DNA from: Phycisphaerales bacterium | Lineage (GTDB): Bacteria; Planctomycetota; Phycisphaerae; Phycisphaerales; UBA1924 | Reading direction: 5' to 3' | Length of the DNA stretch: 64,000 nucleotides | Assembly: GCA_029260455.1 (NCBI GenBank) | Contig: JAJDDF010000006.1 | Coordinates: 62,001 to 126,000, forward strand | In this document: one piece after another, positions 27,024 through 37,200 of the stretch | Numbering within the stretch: the stretch's first letter is position 1 | Layout: the number at the start of each line of letters is the position of its first letter | The notes under the pieces: model-generated | The model's database searches: none | Seen by the model: the letters and a program-made list of their open reading frames with translations, nothing else | Told to the model about the DNA's origin: nothing | Program-made: the position numbers and the translations under genes

Positions 27024-29287
27024 TGTGGATTTTGCCCCTCGCGAGCGCCGGATTGTCGCAACATCTGCTGTAAAATCGGTGGCAGTTCCGGGCCAGTAGA
27101 AGGCTCATCTGCCTCATCGGTCACAGTCTCGGGTTCATCTTCCGATGCTTCGATCTCTGGTGAAATATCTACCGATGCCTCAGCTTCCGCAGGTACATCA
27201 ACTTGCGAATGAAGCAGTCCGACAGGCATCTCATGTTCAAACATCCCAAGCGCTGCCCGCACACCCGCTGCCGCCTGCACAAATGGATCATCAACAACGG
27301 AAAGCTGATAGGGATCATTAATCACTGTCGGCGTAATCATGAGTACCAATTCGGTGCGCGTGTCACGATCGCTGTAGTGCTGGAACGCGCTACCCAACAA
27401 CGGCATATTGCTAAGAATGGGCACCTTCGTGATGGTCCGGCGCGATTCTGTATCAATGATCCCGCCCAATACAAGCGTGCGACCGTGCGGCACAATCACT
27501 TCGGTCAACAAATTGCGCGTCGTAAACTCAGGCCCAAGGTCACTCTGCGCACCGACATCAGTGATATCCAGTTCAACTTTCATGCGCACGAATCCAAGTT
27601 CATTGATCCGGGGTTCGATAGTGAGCGTAACACCTGTCTCGCGATACTCGATCTCGCGGCGAATCGCAGTGGTGCCTCCGGTTTGTGCCTGTGAATCCTG
27701 ATCCGCCTTGACCACTGGTGTTTCGCCGCCCACTTGCTGCTTGGCAGACACACCATCCATCGTGGTGAAATATGGCTGCGTGAGAATTGTGACATCACCT
27801 TCGGTTTCGAGTGCCTGAATCACCGCGAGCCCGTCGGCGCCGACGAAGAATGCTGATCCTGATTTTACTGCTGGAAGACCTGGATTTGCTGCAAATTCAA
27901 GCAGCCCGAGCCCTTCTATATTTGCACCTTCAAGAAAATACTCTACGCCGTATTCAAGCGCTCCGGTCAAACTGACCTCTGCAATCACCGTGCGCAGTGC
28001 AACTTGTTGCGGCGGTCGATCAAGCACACGAAATGTCGTAAGTAGATCGGCGTAGTCTTCGGGCGTCGCTTGGATAAGGACAATTCCTTGGCGCGGCTCC
28101 CACGTCAGGCGCATCTTGTCATTTTCAGATTTGCCATCTGTATCAATGCGAGATGCATAGAACGAATCGATCACCACCTTGAGATCATTCGGATCAAAGT
28201 GTTGAACGTGATAAACATACCGATGTCTCACCGCCTCAGTCACTGGGCGATCAACCTGATGGACAAGCTCATTAATCGCGGGAAACGCCCCGGGTTCACG
28301 GCACAAAACCATCAACCGATCTGTACCGTCAACTGCGATGAACTGCGCCACTGAAGCACCTGCGCCCGCTCCAGTTGCAGTCAACCCCGCACCACCTGCA
28401 AGTTCACCCAGCAACACTGCCGCTTCATTCGGCGTGCGATCTGACAAGCGGAATGTATACACCTGCACGCCATCGAACGCGGGCACATCAATAGCGGAAA
28501 GAAGTCGTGATGCCTTGTCAAGCTGATTCACCGCATCAACCAACACAAGTGTTCGTCCCACCTTGGTCACCAAAGCACCAGTACTCAATAGTCCGGTGAG
28601 CGCCTTTTCTGCATCCGCGACTTCGATATACCGCATACGCCGCACGCGTAGTGCTGTCTGTTGACCACCAAATGCGGATCGCGCCTGTAAAATCGGCGCG
28701 GATGCCAGACGTGCAGCATCTACATCCTGCTTGCGCACCGCAATCAGGTCGCCCATGTCTTCGATAGTCCAGCCGTGCAACATGGCAAGCGCATCGACAA
28801 GATCGCTGACATCACCGAGTGTCATCTCTTCATCGAGATCCATGATTATGGTGTCGTTGATCGATGGATCAATCAACATATCGCGCCCAAGGTGCTCTCC
28901 AATCAGTACGCGCAGCACATCCTTGGCATCTGCGCCGTTGGCCGCGTATTTCACGCGCACCAGTTCACCCTGATTGATCGTTCGTGCGCCAAGCCCCGTG
29001 CGATCAGCTCGCTCGACCGGCGCCGAGAGTGTGACCGAAGATGTGAGCACTGGCCCTTCGCCTGTGTGGCGGTTGTCCGCGGAAATATCAAGCCTTTGCG
29101 TGACCATCCGGTCGCCCGGGTTGTAGACAAGAGGCAGACGTGCGCCTGTGGGCGGCCCAAGGTCAACCGGACTTACAGGGTCACTTGCGCACCCTGCAAG
29201 AAGCATAAGCAGCCCCGCACTGCACACGCTGCATGGCAGTGCGCCACAATTCATCTGACGCCAGTTAGACGCAAAAATCATCCGCAT
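27020..29287 (-). CDS. gspD: Type II secretion secretin GspD (lipoprotein)
   Basis: Outer-membrane channel of the secretion system. The 755-residue protein has a lipobox LAGC at 30-33. Next come N-domains (VKYAANGADAKDVLRVLIGE, MLHGWTIEDMGDLIAVRK, MRYIEVADAEKALTGLL and YVYHVQHFDPNDLKVVIDSF) and then the secretin core (RTVIAEVSLTGALEYGVEYF, PHGRTLVLGGIIDTESRRT, LVLMITPTVI). An acidic tail of about 60 residues follows. ATG 29287 is chosen because GGGAG lies seven bases upstream; a frame extension to 29389 has no support. It is the only secretin in the window and sits mid-operon after gspF, with a 129-base gap. Confidence 0.92.
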   Translation of the reverse strand: MRMIFASNWRQMNCGALPCSVCSAGLLMLLAGCASDPVSPVDLGPPTGARLPLVYNPGDRMVTQRLDISADNRHTGEGPVLTSSVTLSAPVERADRTGLGARTINQGELVRVKYAANGADAKDVLRVLIGEHLGRDMLIDPSINDTIIMDLDEEMTLGDVSDLVDALAMLHGWTIEDMGDLIAVRKQDVDAARLASAPILQARSAFGGQQTALRVRRMRYIEVADAEKALTGLLSTGALVTKVGRTLVLVDAVNQLDKASRLLSAIDVPAFDGVQVYTFRLSDRTPNEAAVLLGELAGGAGLTATGAGAGASVAQFIAVDGTDRLMVLCREPGAFPAINELVHQVDRPVTEAVRHRYVYHVQHFDPNDLKVVIDSFYASRIDTDGKSENDKMRLTWEPRQGIVLIQATPEDYADLLTTFRVLDRPPQQVALRTVIAEVSLTGALEYGVEYFLEGANIEGLGLLEFAANPGLPAVKSGSAFFVGADGLAVIQALETEGDVTILTQPYFTTMDGVSAKQQVGGETPVVKADQDSQAQTGGTTAIRREIEYRETGVTLTIEPRINELGFVRMKVELDITDVGAQSDLGPEFTTRNLLTEVIVPHGRTLVLGGIIDTESRRTITKVPILSNMPLLGSAFQHYSDRDTRTELVLMITPTVINDPYQLSVVDDPFVQAAAGVRAALGMFEHEMPVGLLHSQVDVPAEAEASVDISPEIEASEDEPETVTDEADEPSTGPELPPILQQMLRQSGAREGQNPQ

Positions 29288-29416
29288 ATCGAACTCCCTT
29301 GGGCGCCTCCATGCGCTCTGTTCGGAGAACCTCGTCGAGAGACTCAGTCGGGCGTGCCGAAGTCGTTCGACTCCGGTGGGCATCCTCACCCGCGACCACA
29401 GTGATCTCCCTCGACG

Positions 29417-30667
29417 CTATCCGCCGGCAATATCGCTCATCGCGAGCATCCCGGACACAAGACTATAAACGACCCAGCCGACTGCACCGGCCATGAACAG
29501 AATGATCATCGGCTCCATCACCGCCAAAAGGCGACTTCCAAGTGCTTCCTGTTGTTCCAGCGCCATTTCGGTCGCCTGGCGCAACGCTGGCGCGAGTTCA
29601 CCCGAACGCATGCCCGCTGCGACCACCGCCCCGAGCATGGGCGGCAGAACCATATTTTCTTGCAAGGCCTTGCCCAGATCAGCACCCTCACGCACCGCCG
29701 ATCGCGCAGAAATAACGCGTTCTTTCAACACCGGTGATTGCACCGCCTCCCCAGCGTGGTCAAGCCCACCAAGCACATCCCCGCCACCTTCGATCGTCGT
29801 TGCGATGATGTCGGTCACCACTGCTGCCCGGGCATGCCAAAGCAGCGTGCCCACAATCGGCAGGCGAAGGGCAACTCTGGCAATCGCGCGCCGAAGCCGG
29901 GGCGTCACCCAATACCTGCGCGATGCCAGGGCAAAAATCACCCCAGTGGCAAGCGCAGGCACGCCCCATACGAGCACGCCTGAGGCGGTGAGTGTGATTC
30001 GCGTGGGCAATGGCAGTGTGCCGCCGAGTGATTCAAGTGTCGTCGCAAACCGGGGAATGACAAACACCCCAAGCATCCAGACAGCGCCAATCGAGGCAAC
30101 GAGCAACATCGCGGGGTAAATCAATCGTGACACAAGCGTGCGCCTAATCCGTGCAGCATTGCGCATCGACGTATCAATCAGTTGAACAACATGCCCCAGC
30201 CGCCCAGCCTGCTCACCACTGCGAATCAGCGCTACCTGTTGAATACTCGCAAGGGCAATGATTGTGCCGGTTGCATCACCGCGGCTCATCGCTTCAAGGC
30301 CTTTGGCAAGCGTGTCACCGCTCTGAAGACGACTGCGCAGTGCTTTGCAGACAGTGCGAACACTAGCTGTTGGTCCAAGTTCCTCCATCGTTTCAAGCGC
30401 ACTATCAATGGGCACTGCTGAGCCGATGAGCATGGCAAGTGTTTGAAAAAACCACAGCCGGTCACTTGTGCGAAGTCGGCTTCGGCCTGTGGACATCATC
30501 GCGCGCACAGATTCGATCGCATGCACAGGCCGCACAGTCAATGGCACAAGCCCCTGCTCGCGCAAATCATCACGCACCGCGCGCTCATCTGGGCCTTCGC
30601 GCCTGCCTGTGATTGGCTGCGCTACCCCGCCACGAAGTGGCACCGCGGTGTACGAGAACATGGTCAC
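29417..30667 (-). CDS. gspF: Type II secretion inner-membrane protein GspF
   Basis: Polytopic platform protein that GspE acts on. The 416-residue protein has the duplicated T2SSF domain: LWFFQTLAMLIGSAVPIDSALE near residue 70 with ALIRSGEQAGRLG, and the second copy with LLWHARAAVVTDIIAT and AAGMRSGELAPALRQ. Three membrane spans are visible, the last at the C-terminus (IILFMAGAVGWVVYSLVSGML). The GTG start at 30667 overlaps the gspE stop; ATG 30661 is the alternative. Length is typical. Confidence 0.9.
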   Translation of the reverse strand: MTMFSYTAVPLRGGVAQPITGRREGPDERAVRDDLREQGLVPLTVRPVHAIESVRAMMSTGRSRLRTSDRLWFFQTLAMLIGSAVPIDSALETMEELGPTASVRTVCKALRSRLQSGDTLAKGLEAMSRGDATGTIIALASIQQVALIRSGEQAGRLGHVVQLIDTSMRNAARIRRTLVSRLIYPAMLLVASIGAVWMLGVFVIPRFATTLESLGGTLPLPTRITLTASGVLVWGVPALATGVIFALASRRYWVTPRLRRAIARVALRLPIVGTLLWHARAAVVTDIIATTIEGGGDVLGGLDHAGEAVQSPVLKERVISARSAVREGADLGKALQENMVLPPMLGAVVAAGMRSGELAPALRQATEMALEQQEALGSRLLAVMEPMIILFMAGAVGWVVYSLVSGMLAMSDIAGG

Positions 30668-32370
30668 GCATCAATCTCCGCAGTTGCATCAGGGTCAATC
30701 GCGCCAAGCACACGCGCTGCTTCGGTTTCATCTGTTATGCCTCGCTCAATCAGGCGTTCGGCGGCAACGCGCATCGGCTCAAACCCGCCCGCAAGGAGCG
30801 CTGCGCGGATGCGAGATTCTTCGCCGCCATCCAGAAGCGCCTTTTTCACGGCCGATGTCATGCGCCCATATTCCATCACCGCAACCCTGCCACGATAATT
30901 CGCTGATCCATCCGAATTGCGCGGCGACTGTGAATCAAGTTTGCGCATCAACCGCTGCGCACTGACGCTCTCAACAGCAGCATTCACAAGATAGGGCTCA
31001 ACACCCATATCAATCAAACGCACAAATGACGAAGGCACATCATTTGTATGAAGCGTACTCATTACAAGATGACCTGTGAGTGACGCCTGAAACGCCATCT
31101 GCGCTGTTTCCTGATCACGAATTTCGCCAACAAGAATGACATCAGGATCGTGTCGCAAAATATGACGCAACGAATTGCCAAAGGTGAGATTGATCGCCTC
31201 ATTCACTTGCATCTGGTTGATGCCGGGCTGGGCATATTCCACCGGATCTTCAACCGTCATGATCTTGCGCTCACTGGTCACAAGCCTGCGCAAAATTGCA
31301 TACAGCGTCGTGGTCTTGCCCGAACCCGTTGGCCCGGTAATGAGCAATATGCCATGCGATTTGGCTGCGGTCACGAAAAGCGCATCCGCCTGCGTAGAAG
31401 TAAACCCAAGGTCTTCAAGATCGATATCTGCAAGTTTCTGCCGGTCTTGAATACGAATCGCCGCGTCCTGACCATACATTGTGGGCACAATGCCAACGCG
31501 CAGGTCGACGCCGCGCCCGCGCAAACGCATGCGCACGCGACCATCCTGACCTCGCCTGCGCTCTGCGATATCAAGGCCCGCAAGAATCTTGATGCGGCAC
31601 ATCAGCGCCTCATACATCGCGCCCGGCGGTGGCGTTTCCTCTTGCAACACACCATCGATGCGCGTCCGCAATCGTGCCTGCTGTTCGAAGCGTTCAAGAT
31701 GAATATCCGAGGCTCCGAGTTCCATCGCTCGCTCAACCGTCTGGTTGAAAAACCGAATCACCGGCGCATCGGACGCCATATCGCGCAGCTGCGACAACTC
31801 CGCTGAGATATCAACATCGCCATCATCTGTCGCAGATTCAACTTCGCCATCTTGCGATCGTTCTTCAAGAAACGCAGCCACATCCTTGTGCGAACCTATG
31901 AATAGTTCAACAGGTGATGGAGCAAGATCACCACCGGCCGCAAACCGCGCCAACACCGCTGCGACCGTAAACCGATCACTCGGATCTGCAAGTACGATCC
32001 GAAATGCGCCTGCATCGGCTGTTGATTCTTCGCCCGGCGCATCTTCGAGCACGAGCACCATCCCGGCGCGCATGAACCCCGCTGGCACCTGACCCGCAAG
32101 CGATCCTTCATCACCTGCCGGTTGCCAGCGCGGCAGTTCAAGCAGCGCCGCCAATGCATCGGCCAGTTGATCTTCACCGATCTGCCCGAGATCAAGTAGC
32201 GCGCGCACCGGTGTCAAACCCTGTTGCTTGGCAACTTCTTGAGCAATGCGCCAATCGCTGGTTGTAATCAGGTTGCGAGCAAGCAGTAACTCCTGCAAAG
32301 CGCCTGAATGAAATCGAGGTGTTCTCATCCCCGCCTCGTGATCATTCATGTTATGCGCCGCCTGCGTCAC
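30664..32370 (-). CDS. gspE: Type II secretion ATPase GspE
   Basis: Secretion motor ATPase of 568 residues. An N-terminal MshEN-like domain (LQELLLARNLITTSDWRIA, LGQIGEDQLADALAALL) is followed by SDIHLERFEQQARLRTRIDG, Walker A GPTGSGKTT near 345, LRHILRHDPDVILVGEIRD and TGHLVMSTLHTND. The zinc tetracysteine that normally follows is absent; the segment reads KLDSQSPRNSDGSANYRG instead, as in some zinc-free GspE proteins. The GTG 32370 overlaps gspG as GTGA. ATGs at 32349 and 32328 are alternatives, the latter with a good GAGG site. It differs clearly from pilB at 19.9 kb. Confidence 0.9.
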   Translation of the reverse strand: MTQAAHNMNDHEAGMRTPRFHSGALQELLLARNLITTSDWRIAQEVAKQQGLTPVRALLDLGQIGEDQLADALAALLELPRWQPAGDEGSLAGQVPAGFMRAGMVLVLEDAPGEESTADAGAFRIVLADPSDRFTVAAVLARFAAGGDLAPSPVELFIGSHKDVAAFLEERSQDGEVESATDDGDVDISAELSQLRDMASDAPVIRFFNQTVERAMELGASDIHLERFEQQARLRTRIDGVLQEETPPPGAMYEALMCRIKILAGLDIAERRRGQDGRVRMRLRGRGVDLRVGIVPTMYGQDAAIRIQDRQKLADIDLEDLGFTSTQADALFVTAAKSHGILLITGPTGSGKTTTLYAILRRLVTSERKIMTVEDPVEYAQPGINQMQVNEAINLTFGNSLRHILRHDPDVILVGEIRDQETAQMAFQASLTGHLVMSTLHTNDVPSSFVRLIDMGVEPYLVNAAVESVSAQRLMRKLDSQSPRNSDGSANYRGRVAVMEYGRMTSAVKKALLDGGEESRIRAALLAGGFEPMRVAAERLIERGITDETEAARVLGAIDPDATAEIDA

Positions 32371-32825
32371 GACCGATTGTCCAGGTCAGCATCATTGCCC
32401 TCGCCGCCTTCGCGCCCATCTGCACCCAAAGACACAATGGCATAACCAAATTGCTCGTCACCGCGATAGACAAACGCATTCCCCCAACCATCAACGGGCA
32501 ACGTTCGACGCTCGAGATAAGGCCCTTCCCATTTTTCTTCCGCATCACTCGGTTTCTCAAGCAATACGCTGAGCCCCTCTTCGATCGTCGGATAACGCAA
32601 CATGTCAAGCTGGAATTTCGCAACCGCACCAGACAACAATTGAATCTGCGCCTTGGTCTGTTTCAATTGCCCGCCAATAAATACGCCCGCAAGCCGCGGT
32701 GCCACCAATGCTGCAAGCAACCCGATGATCGCAAGCACAATCAGCATCTCAAACAAACTGAATGCTCGACGCGAATGATCTGTCATCAACAGCCTGTCAT
32801 CATTCATTGCTATACCTTCCATCAT
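32367..32825 (-). CDS. gspG: Major pseudopilin GspG
   Basis: Major subunit of the pseudopilus piston. The 152-residue protein has the prepilin signal RRA|FSLFEMLIVLAIIGLLA (Ala21 at -1, Glu26 at +5) and the hallmark C-terminal GspG segment with YPTIEEGLSVLLEKP, WEGPYLERRTLPVDGWGN and YAIVSLGADGREGGEGNDAD, which carries the calcium-binding aspartates. Both the -1 alanine and a serine at +2 deviate from the usual GFTL. It overlaps gspH and gspE by four bases each. Confidence 0.93.
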   Translation of the reverse strand: MMEGIAMNDDRLLMTDHSRRAFSLFEMLIVLAIIGLLAALVAPRLAGVFIGGQLKQTKAQIQLLSGAVAKFQLDMLRYPTIEEGLSVLLEKPSDAEEKWEGPYLERRTLPVDGWGNAFVYRGDEQFGYAIVSLGADGREGGEGNDADLDNRS

Positions 32826-33394
32826 TGCCCATCGACGCGCTCAACCCGCGGTGCGCCCGAAACAGGATCAAAGACAATCCGCCACACCTGCCCCTGCACA
32901 TCGTGATGAACTTCATCTGAGTGTTCCCATGGTGTGCGCAAGATATCCGTATTCAGCAGCTCATTGCGTTTCACATCTCGACTGATAAACCGCCAGACGC
33001 GCTCCGGGGTTCGCCCGCTGGCATCAAAACATGCTTCAACCGTGCCAAGTGTTTCCATGTGCTCATCAATCAAACGCAGACCATGCGCCGCGATGACCTG
33101 CCGCACGCCGGGCGCACTGACTGCAAAAGTGTCTTCTGTCAGTTCAACGACCACACATTGTGGTTGTGATGTGCGCATGCACTGAACGCGCGTCATTGCA
33201 ATCGCTGAAACAATGCTTTCAAGTGTGCTTCTCTCGCGGGCAATCGTAGATGTATTTCCCATGCGCACGCCGACCATCCCCGCCATGAGTCCCATGAGCG
33301 CAACAACAACGATGAGCTCGAGCAATGTGAAGCCCTGCTGGCGGCGCACGCGCTGACGGAGCGCCTTACCGGTTGCGAAGCACTGCAATGGCAT
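32822..33394 (-). CDS. gspH: Minor pseudopilin GspH-like
   Basis: A 190-residue prepilin-like protein with signal QQG|FTLLELIVVVALMGLMAG (Gly21, Glu26). The C-terminal part, with TRVQCMRTSQPQCVVVELTED and DRFVSAPGVRQ-like beta strands, and the size are consistent with GspH. Its start overlaps the preceding dockerin gene by 29 bases, tying that gene to the operon. The ribosome site is poor at ATG 33394, as expected for a coupled start. Confidence 0.75.
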   Translation of the reverse strand: MPLQCFATGKALRQRVRRQQGFTLLELIVVVALMGLMAGMVGVRMGNTSTIARERSTLESIVSAIAMTRVQCMRTSQPQCVVVELTEDTFAVSAPGVRQVIAAHGLRLIDEHMETLGTVEACFDASGRTPERVWRFISRDVKRNELLNTDILRTPWEHSDEVHHDVQGQVWRIVFDPVSGAPRVERVDGQ

Positions 33395-34103
33395 CTTCCG
33401 TATTCACCACTTGGTCGCCGTTGACATCGGCCCGTTGAATTTCTGCCGCTGTTACCGATGCGCTACCCGACAAAATGCGCAACACCATCGCCGCATCACG
33501 CGTCGTGACCTTCCCATCACCATCAATATCAAAGTCACCTTCAGGAGTTCCACTCCCGTCACCACTGCCATTGTTGTTTGCGCTGCTTAATCCCCCGCTG
33601 TTCGTCGGATCGTTCGTTACGACCATATCCAACGCCTGCGTGGGCACCAGTTGGTCGATGGGAAACCCCGGCAGGTCAAAGGGCGGCACCATCTGCCCCG
33701 CAAATGTGTAGTTGAACGTTTCACCAGATTCGCTCTTGATGCCAAGCCCGAGATACGTGACATTCGAACTCGCATCGAAGAAACGAAACTCGATCTTGAC
33801 GCCCTGCTTCGCGCCATCAACCTCACTCGTTGTTTCACTGTCACCAAAGATGACAAATGCAAACTCGGTTGCGCTGCTTCCACTTATAAAAGTGAACGAA
33901 CCAACAAGTTCATCATCTGCAAAAGCACCAAGCTGATCGCCCGGCTGTGGCACCGGGCCGCCGCTCTCGGTGATCAACTTCCCCGCAACGCGCTGGCGCA
34001 CATCCGTAGATGCTGGCGTAGAAAATTGTGCCCGCGCAGAGCTTGCAATACTGCACAACACAAGACCCATCACACACATATTGACCCACAGCGTTGCGCG
34101 CAT
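33366..34103 (-). CDS. Secreted dockerin-repeat protein, first gene of the T2SS operon
   Basis: A 245-residue exported protein: signal peptide (about 1-25, ending SSARA), a beta-rich domain of about 140 residues (QLGAFADDELVGSFTFI, FRFFDASSNVTYLGLGI), a Ser/Asn/Gly linker, and two dockerin-type calcium loops at the C-terminus (DIDGDGKVTTRDAAMVLRIL and ADVNGDQVVNTEDAIAVLR). AAGGAG precedes ATG 34103. It is the first gene of the gsp operon and overlaps gspH. It could be a secretion substrate or a surface anchor; in planctomycetes such dockerins occur without cellulosomes, so cohesin binding is not assumed. Confidence 0.85.
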   Translation of the reverse strand: MRATLWVNMCVMGLVLCSIASSARAQFSTPASTDVRQRVAGKLITESGGPVPQPGDQLGAFADDELVGSFTFISGSSATEFAFVIFGDSETTSEVDGAKQGVKIEFRFFDASSNVTYLGLGIKSESGETFNYTFAGQMVPPFDLPGFPIDQLVPTQALDMVVTNDPTNSGGLSSANNNGSGDGSGTPEGDFDIDGDGKVTTRDAAMVLRILSGSASVTAAEIQRADVNGDQVVNTEDAIAVLRNR

Positions 34104-34204
34104 GGTGCTTCTCCTTCGCGTCTCCCCGGGTGGGCACCGGTTGCGACCTCATATGTTAGCGCGAAGTCGCCCCCGCAGCAAACCTGCCGGTAAACAAACT
34201 CGCC

Positions 34205-34247
34205 TGCGAAAACAAAAGCCGGGGGGCCGCGCTAAGCAACCCCCCGG
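34205..34247 (-). terminator. Rho-independent terminator of the large secreted-protein gene
   Basis: On the minus strand, CCGGGGGG pairs with CCCCCCGG (34240-34247 with 34219-34226) over a 13-base loop and is followed by CTTTTGTTTT. It lies about 30 bases after the stop of the 1361-residue gene and separates that gene from the T2SS operon, whose first gene starts at 34103. Confidence 0.88.
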
Positions 34248-34275
34248 TCCCTCATGTCAGATGTCGACGGTCAAC

Positions 34276-37200
34276 TTACGGGAAGTGAATAAACACTGGG
34301 CTGCCATCCGGGACGTTCTCCAGATCGCCATGGCTGTTCGTGCCAGACGAGCGAGTGAAGAACTTGCCGTCATCGTTTAGGAACTCGATGGCAAAGTCAG
34401 CGCCGCCGCCCAATGGGCCAGGTCCACCAGAAACATCAGTGTCCTGAGTCGCTGTGGCAAGCACCCAACCCAAGTTCGTGTTGCTCGACGGGAATGTCGA
34501 GAAAGGCACGCCCGGGGCAATCGGAGGACCGAACTGGCAGACTCCGAGATCAGTACCCGACCCATTGAAGAACCCGAAGCCGTACCCGCCGACGAGATTG
34601 GTCATCCCGTCGCCGAACTGCACACCCAGATTCGTCATGGTGAAGGCAAAGTGCTGCACGCAGTCGGCGTCAACAATGATGCTGTCAAGCAGGTCGCTGC
34701 CGTCATCCGAAGCGTCCCACACACCGTCACCATTGTCATCCCAGAAGCAGAACTGCTCAAGCGGTCCAGCGCCCGGAAGATCGCGGACCAGACCGGTCTG
34801 CACATCATCTGCAAGCACGCCATTGGGCAGTGTCGGCAGTGAACTCTCAGCCACGCCAGAGGCGCGATCGAAGCCCACCGTGTTCCAGCCCCGATAGACA
34901 CTGCGCTTGCCAACGTTGTCAAGATTGACATCGAAGTCAAACGTCGAAGGCGTGTCACTGCGAACAGTCGGCTGGAACAGGATAGGACCATTGCCGTCTG
35001 CTGCGTTCAACACGCTGGACACAGCGCAACGCTCACCATTGGGAGTCTGGACAATCAGAATCACCGGGAAGTCCGTGGAATCGACACGATCAATGCCGGT
35101 GAACCCGGTGATCGGGCCGCCCACTTCGATCTCATAGTTGCCATTGGATCCGGTCACCACAGCGCGGGACAGGATCGGGGCATCGTTGATGTCAAATCCA
35201 TTACGGAACAACTGCTCGGTCGTGCCGTTACTCGAACGCAACACATCCCAGCACACTTCTACCGAACCCGAAACCGTGTCTTCGCGTTGTTCGCCAGTAC
35301 CACGGAACGTGATGCTGTCGAAGCTGCGGAACGAGAATTCGAGATCAATGATGTCGGTATCGAAGAGGAAGTCTTCGCCGTCATCATGATGCTCGCCATC
35401 ATCCTTGAAGTTGGTGAACTGCTGCTCATTGCCCTTGAACCGGTGCAGATACACATGCTCACGGTAGCCGAACAGCCAGTTGGTGATCGCCTCAAAGCTG
35501 CCCGTGTCGCCAAACACATCGCGCTCATAGGTAAAGGCAATGCCATTGTGAATCGCAATGATCTTGTCCACCGTCGGCACAGCAATCATGCCATACACAA
35601 TCGTGCCAATCGGCGCCGGTGAACCGCCAACATTGATCGTGCCCGAGATGAGCATCGACGAAGGCGAATCCGTCTCAGCGCCAATGACCGCAGGGTCAAC
35701 AAGCGCGTTGATCGGTGTCAGTGCTGCGTTGTTGTCCGCCGCCTGTGAAGCCAACTGCGACACGGCCCCGTTCGGACCGGAGATCAGAGGCGTTGCAACC
35801 GCACTGTTATACCGCAGGGTCACAGTCGTCACGGTCGAGACAGCCTTCGCCGGGGTCGTATCAAGTGTGATCACGATCTCCGAACTCGAACTGCCCGCTG
35901 CGAGACCAGTCGCCACTGCAGATGTGGGTGACGTGATATCAAAATCAGCCAACTCAAGGTCCGCAACATTGATGTTCTCGTTGAAGTTGACATGAATCTC
36001 ATCGACCACACCGTCGCCATCCGTGTCAACAAGCACCGCACCGTGGACATCATTGCCCGCAACATCAAGCTGATACGCCACGAATGGCGAAGTCCCTGCC
36101 GTTGCGGTTGCATTATCAACCGTTGCCGCATTGCCTGCAGCATCAGCAAGGTTCGCTTCGTCACGCACCGTAACTGACGCGCCTGGCGCCAGTGAGTCAC
36201 TCGCGGTGGCGTTGTTCACAATCGTCACCGCGTTGGCCGTCGCGAAACGCGTCGAACCACCAGTGAAAATCGGTGCACCATCGACGAACATCTCGGTTGG
36301 GTCAAATGCACCCGTCACCATGTTCTCGCCGAACACCAGTGCCAGACGATCCAGATTCTGATTGTCACCAAGTGAACTTGACGGCACACTTGGAGGATTC
36401 GTGAATGCGCCATTGTTCAGCTCACGCCAGAACTGCACATTCGAACCGTTCTGCTGATTGTCACCCTCGAAGTGAGACAGTGACACAAACACCGGCGTCG
36501 CACGATCAACATTCGCCGGATTCGCGGTGAAGGTCGTCATGAAATCGTTGTTACCCGGATCGCTAAACGTGCCGTCCGTAAAGTCGAGGGTCAGCACGCC
36601 GCCATCACCCGTACCAGGCGTGGCTTCACCATCAGTATCCAATGCACCCGCGAAGGTGTCTTCGTCCCAGTCCGGTCCGGCTGGGTCAAATGAGAACACC
36701 TGACCATTGCCAGAGTGCAAACGCTCTGGAGCATTGGCCACACCCGTGCGAACATCAACGGCGCCCGTGGAGGACACCGTGATCTCGTCGAGGTTGGGAT
36801 CTGCATTGTTCACAACGGCATCCGCTGTCAGATCGCCATCAGCGGTGATCTGCGCAAACGGATTCACAGTGCCCGCGGTCTTGTTGAGTTCGACATCGCC
36901 GATCGCAAGATCGCTTGTCACCGGCTCATCAAAGAAGGGCGCCACACCATCAAGGCTGCCGTCGCCATCCTGATCAAGGAACGCATGGCCAAGCAATGCC
37001 GGAGGCCGACCATCACCAATATTCGTCGTGTTCGCCAGGGCAATCGGATCACTGAAGATCGACTGCGGCACATTCGGCGGGTCAGTGGTGATATCTGTCA
37101 TCACCTGGAAGGTCTGGCCGTCTGTTGACAACCCGTCGCCCCAGATAAAGGCATCGTTCGTCGCTGTGCCATCCACGGTCACGGGCACGAGCACTGAAGA

